A stretch of DNA of 64,000 nt from Acidobacteriota bacterium (GTDB lineage Bacteria > Acidobacteriota > Terriglobia > Terriglobales > Acidobacteriaceae), in contig JAJZBZ010000001.1 in assembly GCA_021846275.1 (NCBI GenBank), positions 558,001 to 622,000 on the forward strand, written 5' to 3'. The stretch's first letter is position 1; the number at the start of each line of letters is the position of its first letter. This document shows positions 26,255-36,175 of the stretch, one piece after another. The notes beneath the pieces are model-generated. The model was not told where the DNA came from, did not search any database, and was given only the letters and a program-made list of their open reading frames with translations. A program made the position numbers and the translations under genes.

Positions 26255-27640
26255 ATGCTCCGCATCCCGTCCGCAGTGGCTCTTGCCCTTGCTCTTGTGT
26301 CTCCTGCCATGACCCGCGCGCAATCCACACCATCGAAGTCGACACAAGCGGAGCCAGCGCAGGCAAAATCCGCGCCCGCTGGTGCGCATCGCGCTGCGAA
26401 GCTCACGCCGGAGCAGGTGCATCGCGCTGCCATCATCATCGACACGCACGAGGACACGCCGCAGCGGCTCGTCGACGACCATTACGATCTGGCGGATCCG
26501 CTCGGCTCCGGCCAGGTCAATCTCGAAGCGATTCACAAGGGCAATCTCGGCGCGGCGTTTTTTTCCATCTGGGTCGAGCCGAAGCTCTATCAGGGCCAGT
26601 ACGCGCACCGCACTCTGGAGCTGATCGACGCCACACGCAACCAGGCCGCGCGCCATCCGGATCAGATTCGCTTCACCACCACGGCTGATGGGATTGTTGC
26701 CGCGCACCGCGAGCATAAATTCGCGCTGCTCATGGGCATCGAGGGCGGCCACTCCATCGAACACTCGCTCGCGCTGCTGCGCATGTACTACGATCTTGGC
26801 GTCCGCTACATGACGCTCACCTGGTCCAATTCCAACGGCTGGGCGGATTCCTCCGGCGACGCCGACGATACAAGCGTGCCTCACACCGCCGACGGCCTGA
26901 GTGACTTCGGCAAGGATGTCGTCTACGAGATGAATCGCCTCGGCATGATAGTCGATGTCTCCCATGTTTCAGACAAGACTTTCTATCGCACACTCATCGT
27001 CAGCCGCGCACCGGTCATCGCGTCCCACTCCGGCGCGCGCGCGTTGTGCGATGCGCCGCGCAACATGACCGACGACATGCTGCGCGCCATCGCGCGCTCC
27101 GGCGGACCGGAGTCCAAGGGCGGCGTCGTGATGGTCAACTTCTATTCGGGCTTCATCTCGCAGGCCTATCGCAACGCGCAGATCGCCCAGCGCCCGGAGG
27201 TTCTGAAGGCCGAGCAGGCTCTGCGTGAGCAGTTCAAGGCCGAGGGCCGCACGCTCACCTATGGCGACCTCGACAAGGTGGATCGCGAATACGCCAATCG
27301 CATTCCGCGCCCGCCGCTGTCGGACCTGATTGACCAGATCGACCACATCGCCAAAGTGGCCGGCATCGACCACGTCGGCATTGGCACCGACTTCGACGGC
27401 ATCTCCGGCCAACTGCCGCAGGGCATCGACTCCGCCGCCGACCTGCCGAAGGTGACCGCCGCACTGATGGCGCGTGGTTACTCGCCGACCGACTGCGACA
27501 AGATTCTCGGCGGCAACTTCCTGCGCGTTTTTCACGAGATCGAGCAGGTCAGCCACCAGCTTCAGGCGCAGGCGGGGCAATCGCAGACGCGCCCGCGCAT
27601 CACCGTCATGCAGCCCCACTCAACCGCCCCCGCGCGTTGA
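26255..27640 (+). CDS. Exported M19 (renal dipeptidase-like) membrane dipeptidase
   Basis: This 461-aa zinc dipeptidase has a Sec signal peptide (MLRIPSAVALALALVSPAM). The binuclear-zinc residues are visible: IIDTHEDTP (usually DxHND), the bridging Glu and His in MGIEGGHSIEHS, SHSGARALC, and DHVGIGTDFDG near the end. An Ala/Pro/Lys-rich linker follows the signal. It probably acts in the periplasm on dipeptides, including those containing D-amino acids. The start at 26255 is chosen because the signal peptide begins there. It follows the sdh terminator, so it has its own promoter; TAGAAT at 26196 is a possible -10. Confidence 0.9.
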   Translation: MLRIPSAVALALALVSPAMTRAQSTPSKSTQAEPAQAKSAPAGAHRAAKLTPEQVHRAAIIIDTHEDTPQRLVDDHYDLADPLGSGQVNLEAIHKGNLGAAFFSIWVEPKLYQGQYAHRTLELIDATRNQAARHPDQIRFTTTADGIVAAHREHKFALLMGIEGGHSIEHSLALLRMYYDLGVRYMTLTWSNSNGWADSSGDADDTSVPHTADGLSDFGKDVVYEMNRLGMIVDVSHVSDKTFYRTLIVSRAPVIASHSGARALCDAPRNMTDDMLRAIARSGGPESKGGVVMVNFYSGFISQAYRNAQIAQRPEVLKAEQALREQFKAEGRTLTYGDLDKVDREYANRIPRPPLSDLIDQIDHIAKVAGIDHVGIGTDFDGISGQLPQGIDSAADLPKVTAALMARGYSPTDCDKILGGNFLRVFHEIEQVSHQLQAQAGQSQTRPRITVMQPHSTAPAR

Positions 27641-27742
27641 GCGCCGAGCAAACGGAGACTGCGCATCCAGCGGACGGGAATCCATGCTGTTGAGGGTTAC
27701 TGCACCACCAGATTCGGGTAGCGATGACTCAAAACTCCTGCG

Positions 27743-30526
27743 CTAATGCATTTGCACATTGCGGATGCGCGCGATTTGCTGCATGACCTCATCTATCTTT
27801 GGCCTGGCATTTCGGGCGGCGGTGCGCAGATCGGCGACTTGGACGGGCGTCAGGTACCAGGAGAGCGGCTGGATGCTGGAATCTGCGTCAGGCTCGGACG
27901 TGGCCGCCTGTTGGTGAAAATTTGACCGTGAAGTTTGGCTCTGATCCAGGGGTTGAGATGAATCCGCATAGGAGATCGGAATATCCACAAAGTGGGCCGA
28001 ATCCAGATGGAGAGCGTCCCGAAGCACGCGAAGATTGCGCTGATTACGCGATGTGATGCTCGCGTGGCCAGCGTTGTAGAAGACCTGAAGGACGGCGTTA
28101 ATTTGTCCCAGGGAGTTGAGTGGGGTGGCGCGGCCGGATGGACTGGAGACTTGATCCACCAGCCGGTTTGGGTCTTCGGTGGCCGGATCGCTCCCATCGC
28201 GAATCTCGATGAGAATGATCGAGTAGCTGGAGGGCTGGGGCGCGCTTGCGCCAGAGGGAGATGCCGAGCGTGGCGAAGGCGCTTTTGGGGCGGCGACGGC
28301 GGGTGGCGAGCTGACGGAGTGGCCAAGCGCGGAGTAGAGGAACTCCAGTGCGGATGCGACACCGTCATTGTCGTAGTAACCGCCGTCGGCGAAGTGTACG
28401 GCGTTTTGGAGTTTGACCTCGCTCGGAGGCGGTGCCAGATGGTAGCCGTGCGGAATTCTGGCGACCGATGAGACAAAGGAAAACGATGCCGACATCTGCG
28501 CGGCAGTGGCGAGCGGCAGATCGGGATACTCCGGCGCACTGTCCTTGCCGTTGTGCCGCATCAGGCGTCCATAGACTTCGAGGAAAGAACTGGACTGGAC
28601 GAAGATAGGCGCGGATTCTTCGGTGGAATGGGGCAGTCCGTAGTTGGAGAGCCGGAATCGCTCGCCGTTTTCAACAACAGTCGTGTTCATGGTGATGGCT
28701 GGAAATGGATAGCGCGCATCGCTGGTCGGCAGGGTGCTGCGCAGCGTGAACTGGCTGGGATGCGCGTAGAGTGAGTCAGGCTGCGCGCTCTCCAGCTGTT
28801 CCAGCGAGGCGCGTGTCTGCGCATCGAAGCAGTCGTGATCCGTAAGGTTGCGCGCAAAAGAAGCGCGCAGTGCCCAGCTTCGATCACGCAGAGCTGCGGG
28901 TTCGAGCGAGAAATCTCCGCCGCTGCTGCGCGGGAAGGTGGTTAGCGCCTGAAGAAAATCCATGTTCGTCAGTCCCCAGGCGACGGCTTCGAGGCTTGAG
29001 CATCTGGCGGACTCGAACATGCGCTTCGTCGCTTGCCGCGGGTGCTCGAAGGGATCGTTCGCCGTATATTCATGAAGGAAGGACAAGGCACCCGCGCTGC
29101 CACCGGAGACGGTGCTGAGCAGGACAAGGTGGTCATGAAAGTTATAACTTCCATGAAAGTCCTGCTGCGACTGTTCTTCTAACTTGCCGAGTATCTGAGC
29201 GGTCCATGCGGCGGCGTGAATGCCCCCTCCGGTAGCCGTCACGATGATGATTGGCTCGGATTTTGCGGAATCAAACGCCTCCGGCGCGCGATTGCGGATA
29301 AAGTCCGCCGGGGATCGCAGCGCGGGAGCGGGCGTGCTCCGCTCGCGCAACGTGATGTAGCGATCATTGGATTTCGGGTGATAGGCCATGTTCAATATCA
29401 GGAAGATTCCAACCACGACTTCAAGGACGGGAAGTCTCGACCGATCCAGGAGAAACGCGGCGCCGGCGGCGAGCGACAACAGCAAGTTGAAGAGGAGCAG
29501 GACTTCCGCAAAGACCGGGAACCGCTGGGCATCGAAAAATGAATACAACAGGGTAATGATAATCGGAATGACTGCAAGCAAAACGCCGAAACAAAGTCGG
29601 CAGCATATGATCTCAAGACGGCCAGCATCTCTCCGTCTTGCCATGCCGAATCCCACGAAAAAAGCGATGACAACAGAAGCAATGGCTATATTTCCTCCGT
29701 AACTCAGCCGAAGAGGAGCGGCAAGAATCCACTGGAGAAGATAGATCACCAGAAGAGCAAAGAAGGTGATCGTGGCGAAGATATGTCCCTCCCAGAGAAT
29801 CGCGCCAGAAACGCCCTTTTTGCCGTTGGTGCGCTCGCAAACATAGCCCGGTCCGCCGATGCGAGCCAAAGTGGACAGCAGAGACAATAACTTGCGCGCC
29901 ATGAACCCGGGTTGAAACTTTTTGCCCTGGAAGGAATTAAGAAATTTCCAATTCGGCAGGAGCATAATTGGTGCCGGATCAGGATCCTTCTCATCTTTTT
30001 TCGGGCATGCTCCGGAATTGTAGGGTCGGTAGGCTTCTGCATCGTATAGAACGATGTAAACGCAGTTAACAACAAACCAAAAGAAGGCGGCGATGATCAG
30101 GCCGTAGAGCGATCCCAACCAAATCGCGCTTGCGGAAATTCCCTGTCGCTCGGCAAGGGTCCTGATCCAGAAGAAAGAGACGAGAGTGCTGATCTGGCTG
30201 AGAAACAAGGCCAGGAGCGCCCATTTGTTTTTATTACCGCCATGTCCGCCGAGAAGTTTCCAGAAGAAAGCAGGAGCCTCGACGTCAAAACGGTCGTTTC
30301 CGTTGCGGACAACAATTCGCGCCGTGACGAGCGAGAGCGCGCCATTGGATACTAAAAAGAAAGTGTTGACGAGGTAAGACAAACATTGTCCCGGCAGAAA
30401 GATGCCGCGTGTAAACGCGCTTGTGGCGAAGTGATCGACAAGCAAGAGAATCAGCGGAAGCAGCCACAGCAGAAGGCTGAATCGCAGCAGGTAGAGATAA
30501 ACGACAAACTGTCGAATCGAGCGCAC
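27743..30526 (-). CDS. Polytopic membrane protein with C-terminal patatin-like lipase domain
   Basis: In this 927-aa protein, residues 1-380 hold about nine hydrophobic segments (near 8-30, 45-70, 103-122, 135-160, 247-270, 277-295, 311-330, 338-360 and 366-382) with a charged insert around 165-245. Residues about 425-930 are patatin-like: oxyanion loop ATGGGIHAAA, nucleophile G475-x-S477-x-G479 in VSGGSAGAL, and the Asp partner in HFADGGYYDNDG. Patatins are lipid acyl hydrolases. The C-terminal half has a long Pro/Ser/Ala loop. It is the last gene of a minus-strand set with a GMC oxidoreductase and a diheme cytochrome. The substrate is unknown. Confidence 0.8.
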   Translation of the reverse strand: MRSIRQFVVYLYLLRFSLLLWLLPLILLLVDHFATSAFTRGIFLPGQCLSYLVNTFFLVSNGALSLVTARIVVRNGNDRFDVEAPAFFWKLLGGHGGNKNKWALLALFLSQISTLVSFFWIRTLAERQGISASAIWLGSLYGLIIAAFFWFVVNCVYIVLYDAEAYRPYNSGACPKKDEKDPDPAPIMLLPNWKFLNSFQGKKFQPGFMARKLLSLLSTLARIGGPGYVCERTNGKKGVSGAILWEGHIFATITFFALLVIYLLQWILAAPLRLSYGGNIAIASVVIAFFVGFGMARRRDAGRLEIICCRLCFGVLLAVIPIIITLLYSFFDAQRFPVFAEVLLLFNLLLSLAAGAAFLLDRSRLPVLEVVVGIFLILNMAYHPKSNDRYITLRERSTPAPALRSPADFIRNRAPEAFDSAKSEPIIIVTATGGGIHAAAWTAQILGKLEEQSQQDFHGSYNFHDHLVLLSTVSGGSAGALSFLHEYTANDPFEHPRQATKRMFESARCSSLEAVAWGLTNMDFLQALTTFPRSSGGDFSLEPAALRDRSWALRASFARNLTDHDCFDAQTRASLEQLESAQPDSLYAHPSQFTLRSTLPTSDARYPFPAITMNTTVVENGERFRLSNYGLPHSTEESAPIFVQSSSFLEVYGRLMRHNGKDSAPEYPDLPLATAAQMSASFSFVSSVARIPHGYHLAPPPSEVKLQNAVHFADGGYYDNDGVASALEFLYSALGHSVSSPPAVAAPKAPSPRSASPSGASAPQPSSYSIILIEIRDGSDPATEDPNRLVDQVSSPSGRATPLNSLGQINAVLQVFYNAGHASITSRNQRNLRVLRDALHLDSAHFVDIPISYADSSQPLDQSQTSRSNFHQQAATSEPDADSSIQPLSWYLTPVQVADLRTAARNARPKIDEVMQQIARIRNVQMH

Positions 30527-30637
30527 ACTGCACCTCCGTGGGATGGATAGCGTGTGCGGATCGCGTTGCGAGACGACAAAAGCGGTGAACCTGTTTGTTC
30601 CGCGCGCAGTTTCGCAATTCCGCGCGACCCGTTTACG

Positions 30638-32527
30638 CTATCGTTTTTTGATCTCCTCAAGAATCACATCCGCCGCTTTTTCGCCGATCATGTAGACAGC
30701 GGTGAGGATGAACAGCCCCGGAATACGGGGAAACACAGATGCGTCGACGACGCGAAGCCCTTCTGTGCCGTGAACCTTGAAATCACTGCTCAGCACGCCA
30801 CAGTCTTCCTTGTTCCCGATGGGGCAGGTGCAGGAGGCGTGATGGCCCCAGGCATTGTCGCGGACAAACTGACGCAGTTCGTTGTCGGTCTGCACATGGG
30901 GGCCGGGAATCTCTTCCGCAGCAATGATGCCTTGAGCAATTAAATCCTTGGTCATGGTGCGCACGAAGCGAATGCCGGAGACCACGGCATCCAAATCCTC
31001 GCCTTTCTTATCCGTGCCCTCCTGGAAATAGTGGAAATTAATGTACGGAGGGTCGAGAGGATCGCGGGAACGCAGGAGAACTTCACCACCGCGATTCACG
31101 GTGTGCCCCTTGAGGACAGCCCAGGTGAGGACATCGAGTTGTTTGGCAAACTGGGCGGAATAACCCGGATAGTAGCCACGAAAGTATCCGAGCAGAGCGA
31201 AGCAAAGCAGGTCGGGGACCGGCTGAATGCGGCTTGACCTGTGAATGACTGCAAGCACCGAGCCATTGGTGGTGTATACGCCGCTTTTTTTCGCCGCCCA
31301 TTGCGCATACTGGCAGTCGTGCCGGTTGAACTTTGCGCCACAGAGGATGTTCCACGGTTTGGCCATGCGATGGACCACGCCGACCTCATAGCGATCCTGC
31401 AGGTTCTTGCCCACACCTTCGAGAGCAACCTGCACCGGAATTCCCATGCTGCACAGATGCTCCTGTGGACCGATGCCGGAAAGCATCAGTAACTGCGGCG
31501 TGTTATAGGCACCGCCTGCGAGAATTACTTCGCGCGAGGCGAAGGCTTCTCTCCGCTCGCCCTCGGAGTTAGAGGAGGGATTGAATGCGCGATACAGTCG
31601 GGGGCCTTTGAGATAGCGCACACCGACGGCCCGCTTGAGTCCGCTCTCTGAATTCTCCAGAATCACTTCCGTAACATGGGCATCGGTTTCGATCCACAGG
31701 GGATGACTGCGGGCGGCCTCTAGCACGCGCTCGCGCGCTCCCCTGCGCTGGTGATTGTCGGTCATCAGAGGCGTGTAACGAATGCCGACGGCGTTTCTCT
31801 TCACGAGCCGCCAATCATTGGGATCGAGCTGACTTTCGATCAGATCCTCAGCCTGATGGATAGGCTCACCGCTCTCCTGGAAGGCTTTGAATGCGGATGC
31901 GGCGAGAGTTTTCAGTAACTCGCCGCTTCCCAGAGCTTCCGCAGGGATGGCCTTCTCGGTCGTCAGCCAGCCGGACCATCCATGCCGCGAGGGATTGACG
32001 AATGGAATCCATTTGGCAATGGCACGGTCGAAGGGTCGATGACGGCAATTCTCCATGCGCTCGAAGTAGCGCCGCATTTTTTTCGCGCCCCATGATTTGT
32101 CGCCGGTCAGTTCCGCCAGCGAATCCCAGTCAGAGTTCGACGGGTAGATCATGATCATGGCGTTGTGCGCCGTGCATCCGCCCAGGGTGCCCGCGCGGGG
32201 ATAGAAGACGCCGTCGCGGCTGGGAACGAACTTGGAATCCAATTTCTGCTGAGCGAGGTTTGCATAATGGCGGACAAAGAACTCCCAGCTCATCGCCGTA
32301 TTCTCGCTGGACATGGGGTGGAAGACAGGAACCTCGTAGTCTTCGGGCATTGTATTCACGCCTGGACCACTGTTCGGGTCGCTGCCCGTAAGCGTCGCCG
32401 GATCGCCTCCGGCTTCGAGCAGCAACACTTTGTGGCCCGCCTCGGCCAGGCGCGCTGCGACCGTGCCACCTCCTGCGCCCGATCCAACCACGATGAACTC
32501 AAAGTCTTCATTTTTCTCCGGAGACAT
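30638..32527 (-). CDS. GMC-family FAD oxidoreductase
   Basis: This 629-aa flavoprotein is of the glucose-methanol-choline family, which oxidises alcohols, sugars or sterols. The FAD motif VVGSGAGGGTVAARLAEAGH is at the N-terminus (GSGAGG at 15-20), with AGTLGGCTAHNAMIMIY and LAGGAYNTPQLLMLSGIG in the middle. The catalytic C-terminal block is WGHHASCTCPIG, followed by LRVVDASVFPRIPG. The start at 32527 is preferred because AAGGAG lies 8 nt upstream; ATG at 32533 or 32557 is possible. No signal peptide is visible, so the enzyme looks cytoplasmic although its upstream neighbour is an exported cytochrome. The gap to that gene is 84 bp. Confidence 0.88.
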   Translation of the reverse strand: MSPEKNEDFEFIVVGSGAGGGTVAARLAEAGHKVLLLEAGGDPATLTGSDPNSGPGVNTMPEDYEVPVFHPMSSENTAMSWEFFVRHYANLAQQKLDSKFVPSRDGVFYPRAGTLGGCTAHNAMIMIYPSNSDWDSLAELTGDKSWGAKKMRRYFERMENCRHRPFDRAIAKWIPFVNPSRHGWSGWLTTEKAIPAEALGSGELLKTLAASAFKAFQESGEPIHQAEDLIESQLDPNDWRLVKRNAVGIRYTPLMTDNHQRRGARERVLEAARSHPLWIETDAHVTEVILENSESGLKRAVGVRYLKGPRLYRAFNPSSNSEGERREAFASREVILAGGAYNTPQLLMLSGIGPQEHLCSMGIPVQVALEGVGKNLQDRYEVGVVHRMAKPWNILCGAKFNRHDCQYAQWAAKKSGVYTTNGSVLAVIHRSSRIQPVPDLLCFALLGYFRGYYPGYSAQFAKQLDVLTWAVLKGHTVNRGGEVLLRSRDPLDPPYINFHYFQEGTDKKGEDLDAVVSGIRFVRTMTKDLIAQGIIAAEEIPGPHVQTDNELRQFVRDNAWGHHASCTCPIGNKEDCGVLSSDFKVHGTEGLRVVDASVFPRIPGLFILTAVYMIGEKAADVILEEIKKR

Positions 32528-32611
32528 ACGCATTTCTCCTTGCTGGCTGACTTCCATGCGCGCCTTGCAGCTTCATACACCCCGCGCACGCGGCTCACGC
32601 TGAGCACAGTC

Positions 32612-35179
32612 CTAAAATGTTTTGAGAAACTCGATCAGTGCCTGCTTGTCGGCATCGCTGAGCGGTGGCTCCTGCTGAATGCCGGAATCCTGTAATGCCG
32701 GGGTCCTGAGTAATTCGTTGAAGAATGGGGTTCCAAAATAATGACCCTTGTTGACGACATAATCCGGGCATTTGCTCAGAGCCTCCAACCGGGGAGCAAT
32801 CCTGTCGAAGGCGGCCTGAAGCTGTGCGTTGTCCGGAGTTGATCCCAGATTGCCTACCTTGTGTTGATAACCGAGCATCAGCCATGCCACGTAGGCGAGA
32901 CGTTTCACGCGCGCCCAATTGCTGTCGCTGTCTCCAAGAAGATCGATGTTCGAGACCAGGCCAACCGGCATGCCAGCGGGAAATGGGCCAATTCGGACCC
33001 CATTCTTATCGAAGAGCCAGGGTAATAACGCCTGTTCCAATCCGGAGGCGCTACGGAGTATCCAGGGAAGATATCCATAAGCGACCGTAATCGAGCTTTG
33101 CCGCGTTGTGCGATCAATGTGGCTTGGCCATGGAGTGGTGGGAAGATAATGCACGCCGGGCGGAAGACTGGCGGCCTGGTCACTATCCTTGGCGCGAGTC
33201 TCCGGCCATAGCATCTGATGAATGGAGTTGTTGAAGCTGTCCATGCGAGCTTCGACCGAAGGGCTGGGATTGAAGGTTCCCACGCTGTTGTTCAACAGAA
33301 ACGGTGCAGTGGACCACACACTGATAAGACTTGGAACTCGTGTATAGCCACGTCCTCCGGCAGGCATTTTGTAGTCAACCAGCTTGCCTGTTAGCGCATC
33401 GCTATAACGAATGACGCCGACCGAGGGCAGTTCCTTATAACTCTGCGAGGAAAAGTTATCCCAGATGTTACCTCCAATGGCATTCGTGGCCAGCGGGCTG
33501 GCGGCATTCGTGCCCAGAAGGGTAACGGGAATGCGGGCGTCAGTGGAAAGGTAGTTCTTGTCGAGAAAATCCGGAGAGAGAACAATCTTTTGCATCTCGG
33601 ACTTAAACTGATCGGTCTGCGAATAGCGGAAGTAACGGACGAAACAAGCCATGTAATTGCTGCCCGCGCATCCGGCCAGATCGTCCTGTGGTGGCAACTG
33701 AGGCAGCTTGCTGGAGTGGCAGCGCGCACAGCGTTCGGCGAAGATGATTTTTCCGCGCGTCAGTTGCGTACGGTCTGCAGTCAAATAAGTCTTGCCGCCA
33801 GGGGCATCGCTCAGACGCTGTGGATCAGTGCTCACCAGCATGAAGCGGGCCAGATCGACAGTTTGATCTTCGGTCGCTCTCCAATAGGCGGAGTTTTTTT
33901 CGAGCGTTGCAATCGGCATTGGGGTGATCTTCTTGCCGCCGATGAGGGGGTTAAAGTGTTGCAACCACTCCTCACTGAAGAGGCCAATGTTGATATAAAC
34001 ACGGTTCAAAGCACCCAGCGTTCCGACAGAATCAGACCCGTCCTTCAGGACGCGCGCCGTAAAGACAGTTTCAGGCGGAGTGAAAAATTGATAGAGGTCC
34101 GAGGCGGATGGATAGTCATTGAACTGCTTGTTATTCAGTTGCCCGCCCGCGATCCGCTCCTTGCCCCACCTAAATGCCATGGCCAGCCGCGCGTTCAGGT
34201 CGTAGACGGCATTCATGGTGCGTGGATTGTTGATGTTATCGGTAGATACCAGCGAAGTATCGAGCGAACCTGGGCGGGACGTGTGAAAGAGCTGATAGAA
34301 ATAGAGTTTCTGGTCACCGTTCCAGTTAAAGATGCGATCAATCCAGAAATACTGCGCGCCCACCATGGAGCTTAAGTTTTCCCACTTCGGGTTGTTGGGG
34401 TCGGCAGGAGGCTTGAGTGGGTTCGGACCGACATGGCAGAAGCCGCAGGACATTCCAACGCGATACGGTTTTACCAGCTTAGCGTCGTTGTAATACGTGG
34501 GATCGGTGTAATAGCGCACAGGATCCCAGTGCCTCCTGGCCTTTTCGTCGAAGTTGGGATTGGGAAACAGACGCAGACCGACGATCCCCGTCGGGTAGCC
34601 GTAGTAAGAGCCAACCTCGACGGTCTTGCCACGCGCGCCAATTTTGACGCCGGGATACTTATCAGCGTTTTCGAATGGGTCCGGAGGGCAATCCGTACCT
34701 CTCTTGTCAAGCCACAAACCCCATCGGTTTGGGTCGGGACCGCTGGCCTGTGCAAAGCAGGGTTCATTGACGAGACCAAGATAGTCCCAGCGGTTGGATC
34801 GCTTCGCAGGAAGCGCCGGGTAGTCGGAGATGACCTTCAACAGGTCAAGAATGCCGACGCTTTTAGGCGAGATCGCGTCCCAAAAGCGATCATTGCCGCC
34901 AGTCCATACAATCCAGTTGTTGCGACCGATAATCTCATCGCGCGTAAGCTTGATGCCGCCATCCATGTCGTGGAAATAATCTTCATCGGCACCGCGAAGA
35001 CTGTCCGCTGTGCGCCCGGCGCGCATGGCTTCATCCTGGACTTTGCCGATGGTAGAAAGAGGAAAGATAAGCTTCGCCGCGACCACAAGCCCGAGGCACA
35101 CGAACGCAGCGGCGGCAACGATGACCACCCAGCGAACGGCCTTGTATACATTGCGCTGCCCGTTGCTTCTAATGCTCAT
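32612..35179 (-). CDS. Large membrane-anchored diheme cytochrome c (peroxidase/RoxA-like C-terminal part)
   Basis: This 855-aa protein has an N-terminal membrane anchor (about residues 14-38). Two haem c motifs are visible, CGFCH (C245-H249) and CARCH (C484-H488), 239 residues apart. Downstream, RVPSLISVWSTAPFLLNNSV resembles the block ...L..W.TAPYLHNGSV shared by bacterial diheme cytochrome c peroxidases and the rubber oxygenase RoxA group. It is longer than either family (about 350 and 680 aa) because of an N-terminal region of about 240 residues. AAGGAG precedes the ATG at 35179. It is the first gene of a set with a GMC oxidoreductase and a patatin-like protein. Substrate and reaction are unknown. 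Confidence 0.8.
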   Translation of the reverse strand: MSIRSNGQRNVYKAVRWVVIVAAAAFVCLGLVVAAKLIFPLSTIGKVQDEAMRAGRTADSLRGADEDYFHDMDGGIKLTRDEIIGRNNWIVWTGGNDRFWDAISPKSVGILDLLKVISDYPALPAKRSNRWDYLGLVNEPCFAQASGPDPNRWGLWLDKRGTDCPPDPFENADKYPGVKIGARGKTVEVGSYYGYPTGIVGLRLFPNPNFDEKARRHWDPVRYYTDPTYYNDAKLVKPYRVGMSCGFCHVGPNPLKPPADPNNPKWENLSSMVGAQYFWIDRIFNWNGDQKLYFYQLFHTSRPGSLDTSLVSTDNINNPRTMNAVYDLNARLAMAFRWGKERIAGGQLNNKQFNDYPSASDLYQFFTPPETVFTARVLKDGSDSVGTLGALNRVYINIGLFSEEWLQHFNPLIGGKKITPMPIATLEKNSAYWRATEDQTVDLARFMLVSTDPQRLSDAPGGKTYLTADRTQLTRGKIIFAERCARCHSSKLPQLPPQDDLAGCAGSNYMACFVRYFRYSQTDQFKSEMQKIVLSPDFLDKNYLSTDARIPVTLLGTNAASPLATNAIGGNIWDNFSSQSYKELPSVGVIRYSDALTGKLVDYKMPAGGRGYTRVPSLISVWSTAPFLLNNSVGTFNPSPSVEARMDSFNNSIHQMLWPETRAKDSDQAASLPPGVHYLPTTPWPSHIDRTTRQSSITVAYGYLPWILRSASGLEQALLPWLFDKNGVRIGPFPAGMPVGLVSNIDLLGDSDSNWARVKRLAYVAWLMLGYQHKVGNLGSTPDNAQLQAAFDRIAPRLEALSKCPDYVVNKGHYFGTPFFNELLRTPALQDSGIQQEPPLSDADKQALIEFLKTF

Positions 35180-35537
35180 AAATTCTCCTTTTGCCCTATG
35201 CTTCCATCCGGAAAACGCCATTGGCGGCATGCCGTGTCGGCCACCGCAAAGCAAAGAGAATATGGTTCGGCGGCCGCATGGACGAAGAGACTGCCCCGGA
35301 TGCGTCCGGTACACTTGATTCCATTCAGAAGGTCATTCACTCACGGAATGATGATTGAGATAAAAACAGAGGCGCAGCCGCGCAACGGCGGACCGACTTC
35401 AACAAAACCGATAAGCCTGACGCAGAGGGAACGGGGAAGTTAAAAAACTGCGGTTTTGATTCAGAGCGATTCAACCATGAAAGATTAAAGTTGTCAATAA
35501 GAAAAGGGAAATTTTTCTGCTATTTTCCTTTGCGACT

Positions 35538-35744
35538 CTATCTGATTTTTTCCTCGGAACCCACCGGAAGCACGGCAAGATGGATTTTTCGCGGAATACC
35601 GTATGTGGCCACCGCGTCCAGATTCCGCCGCAGCGTCGGCTCAGGCTGCCAGATTGCAGCGACGTACTCGCGAAGCGGACGTTCTGCTTCGGAGAGTGTT
35701 TGCTTGGGACTCACTTCAAACTCGATGACAGCCGAACCGTACAT
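35538..35744 (-). CDS. Doubtful small open frame, 68 aa
   Basis: The frame starts at an ATG preceded 8 nt upstream by GGAG and encodes MYGSAVIEFEVSPKQTLSEA and onwards, ending GSEEKIR. I do not recognise it. It lies next to a transposase remnant in otherwise gene-poor DNA, so it may be a real small gene, a remnant of one, or chance. Confidence 0.2.
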   Translation of the reverse strand: MYGSAVIEFEVSPKQTLSEAERPLREYVAAIWQPEPTLRRNLDAVATYGIPRKIHLAVLPVGSEEKIR

Positions 35745-35864
35745 CGTATCTGCTCCGCTGCGTCGTGTGCCTTATGGCGCGGTGATGTGGAGCGCCGTTA
35801 TCGCGCTTTTGCATAGGAGCCGACCTTGCGAGTGCTCGGAAAAATCTCCCCGGCAACGCTACGC

Positions 35865-36065
35865 GGGAGCACCGGCTACTGCGAAAGGTTCAACTCCAAA
35901 ATCCGCAACGAATTTCTAAACGGAGAAATCTTCCATCCCCTGCAGGAGGTGGGCGTGCTGACGGAACGCTGGCGCGTCTACTTCAACTCCAGTCGGCACA
36001 CTCCTGCTGGGCTACAGACATCCAGCGCCGACCACCTGGCGGCCTGGAGTTCTCCAGCGCGATGA
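35865..36065 (+). pseudogene. IS3-family transposase OrfB, C-terminal remnant
   Basis: About 65 residues match the end of the IS3 integrase core: GYCERFNSKIRNEFLNGEIF, then VLTERWRVYFNSSRHTPAG and a final AW block. The glutamate of the DDE triad is expected at this CERFN segment. The rest of OrfB, OrfA and the terminal inverted repeats are missing, so this is a dead relic. An in-frame TTG at 35826 opens a 79-aa frame, but the residues before 35865 are not transposase-like. Confidence 0.75.
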
Positions 36066-36175
36066 AACGTGGGAAGCAAAGCGCGTTTCCCACTACTCTC
36101 ACACCGACTACGACCGTGACGGGCAGATTATCCACCTCTCCCACTGCGCTACACGAATAATCTCACTGTTACAAA

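Larger units (their letters stand above)
35180..36175. other. About 1 kb with no intact gene recognised
   Basis: This stretch separates the cytochrome operon from oligopeptidase B. The first 350 bp are less GC-rich than the surroundings and probably hold the promoter of the cytochrome gene, though no convincing pair was found. It also holds one doubtful minus-strand open frame and a 3' fragment of an IS3-type transposase. A 7-bp inverted repeat, GTGGGAA/TTCCCAC at 36069-36093, has no T tract. Confidence 0.6.

Noticed and set aside
35580-35816. Plus-strand open frame of 78 codons
   Set aside because: No motif, no ribosome binding site, and it overlaps another doubtful frame next to a transposase relic.
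36069-36093. Inverted repeat GTGGGAA/TTCCCAC as an insertion-sequence end or terminator
   Set aside because: No T tract, no matching repeat on the other side of the transposase remnant, and no target duplication seen.
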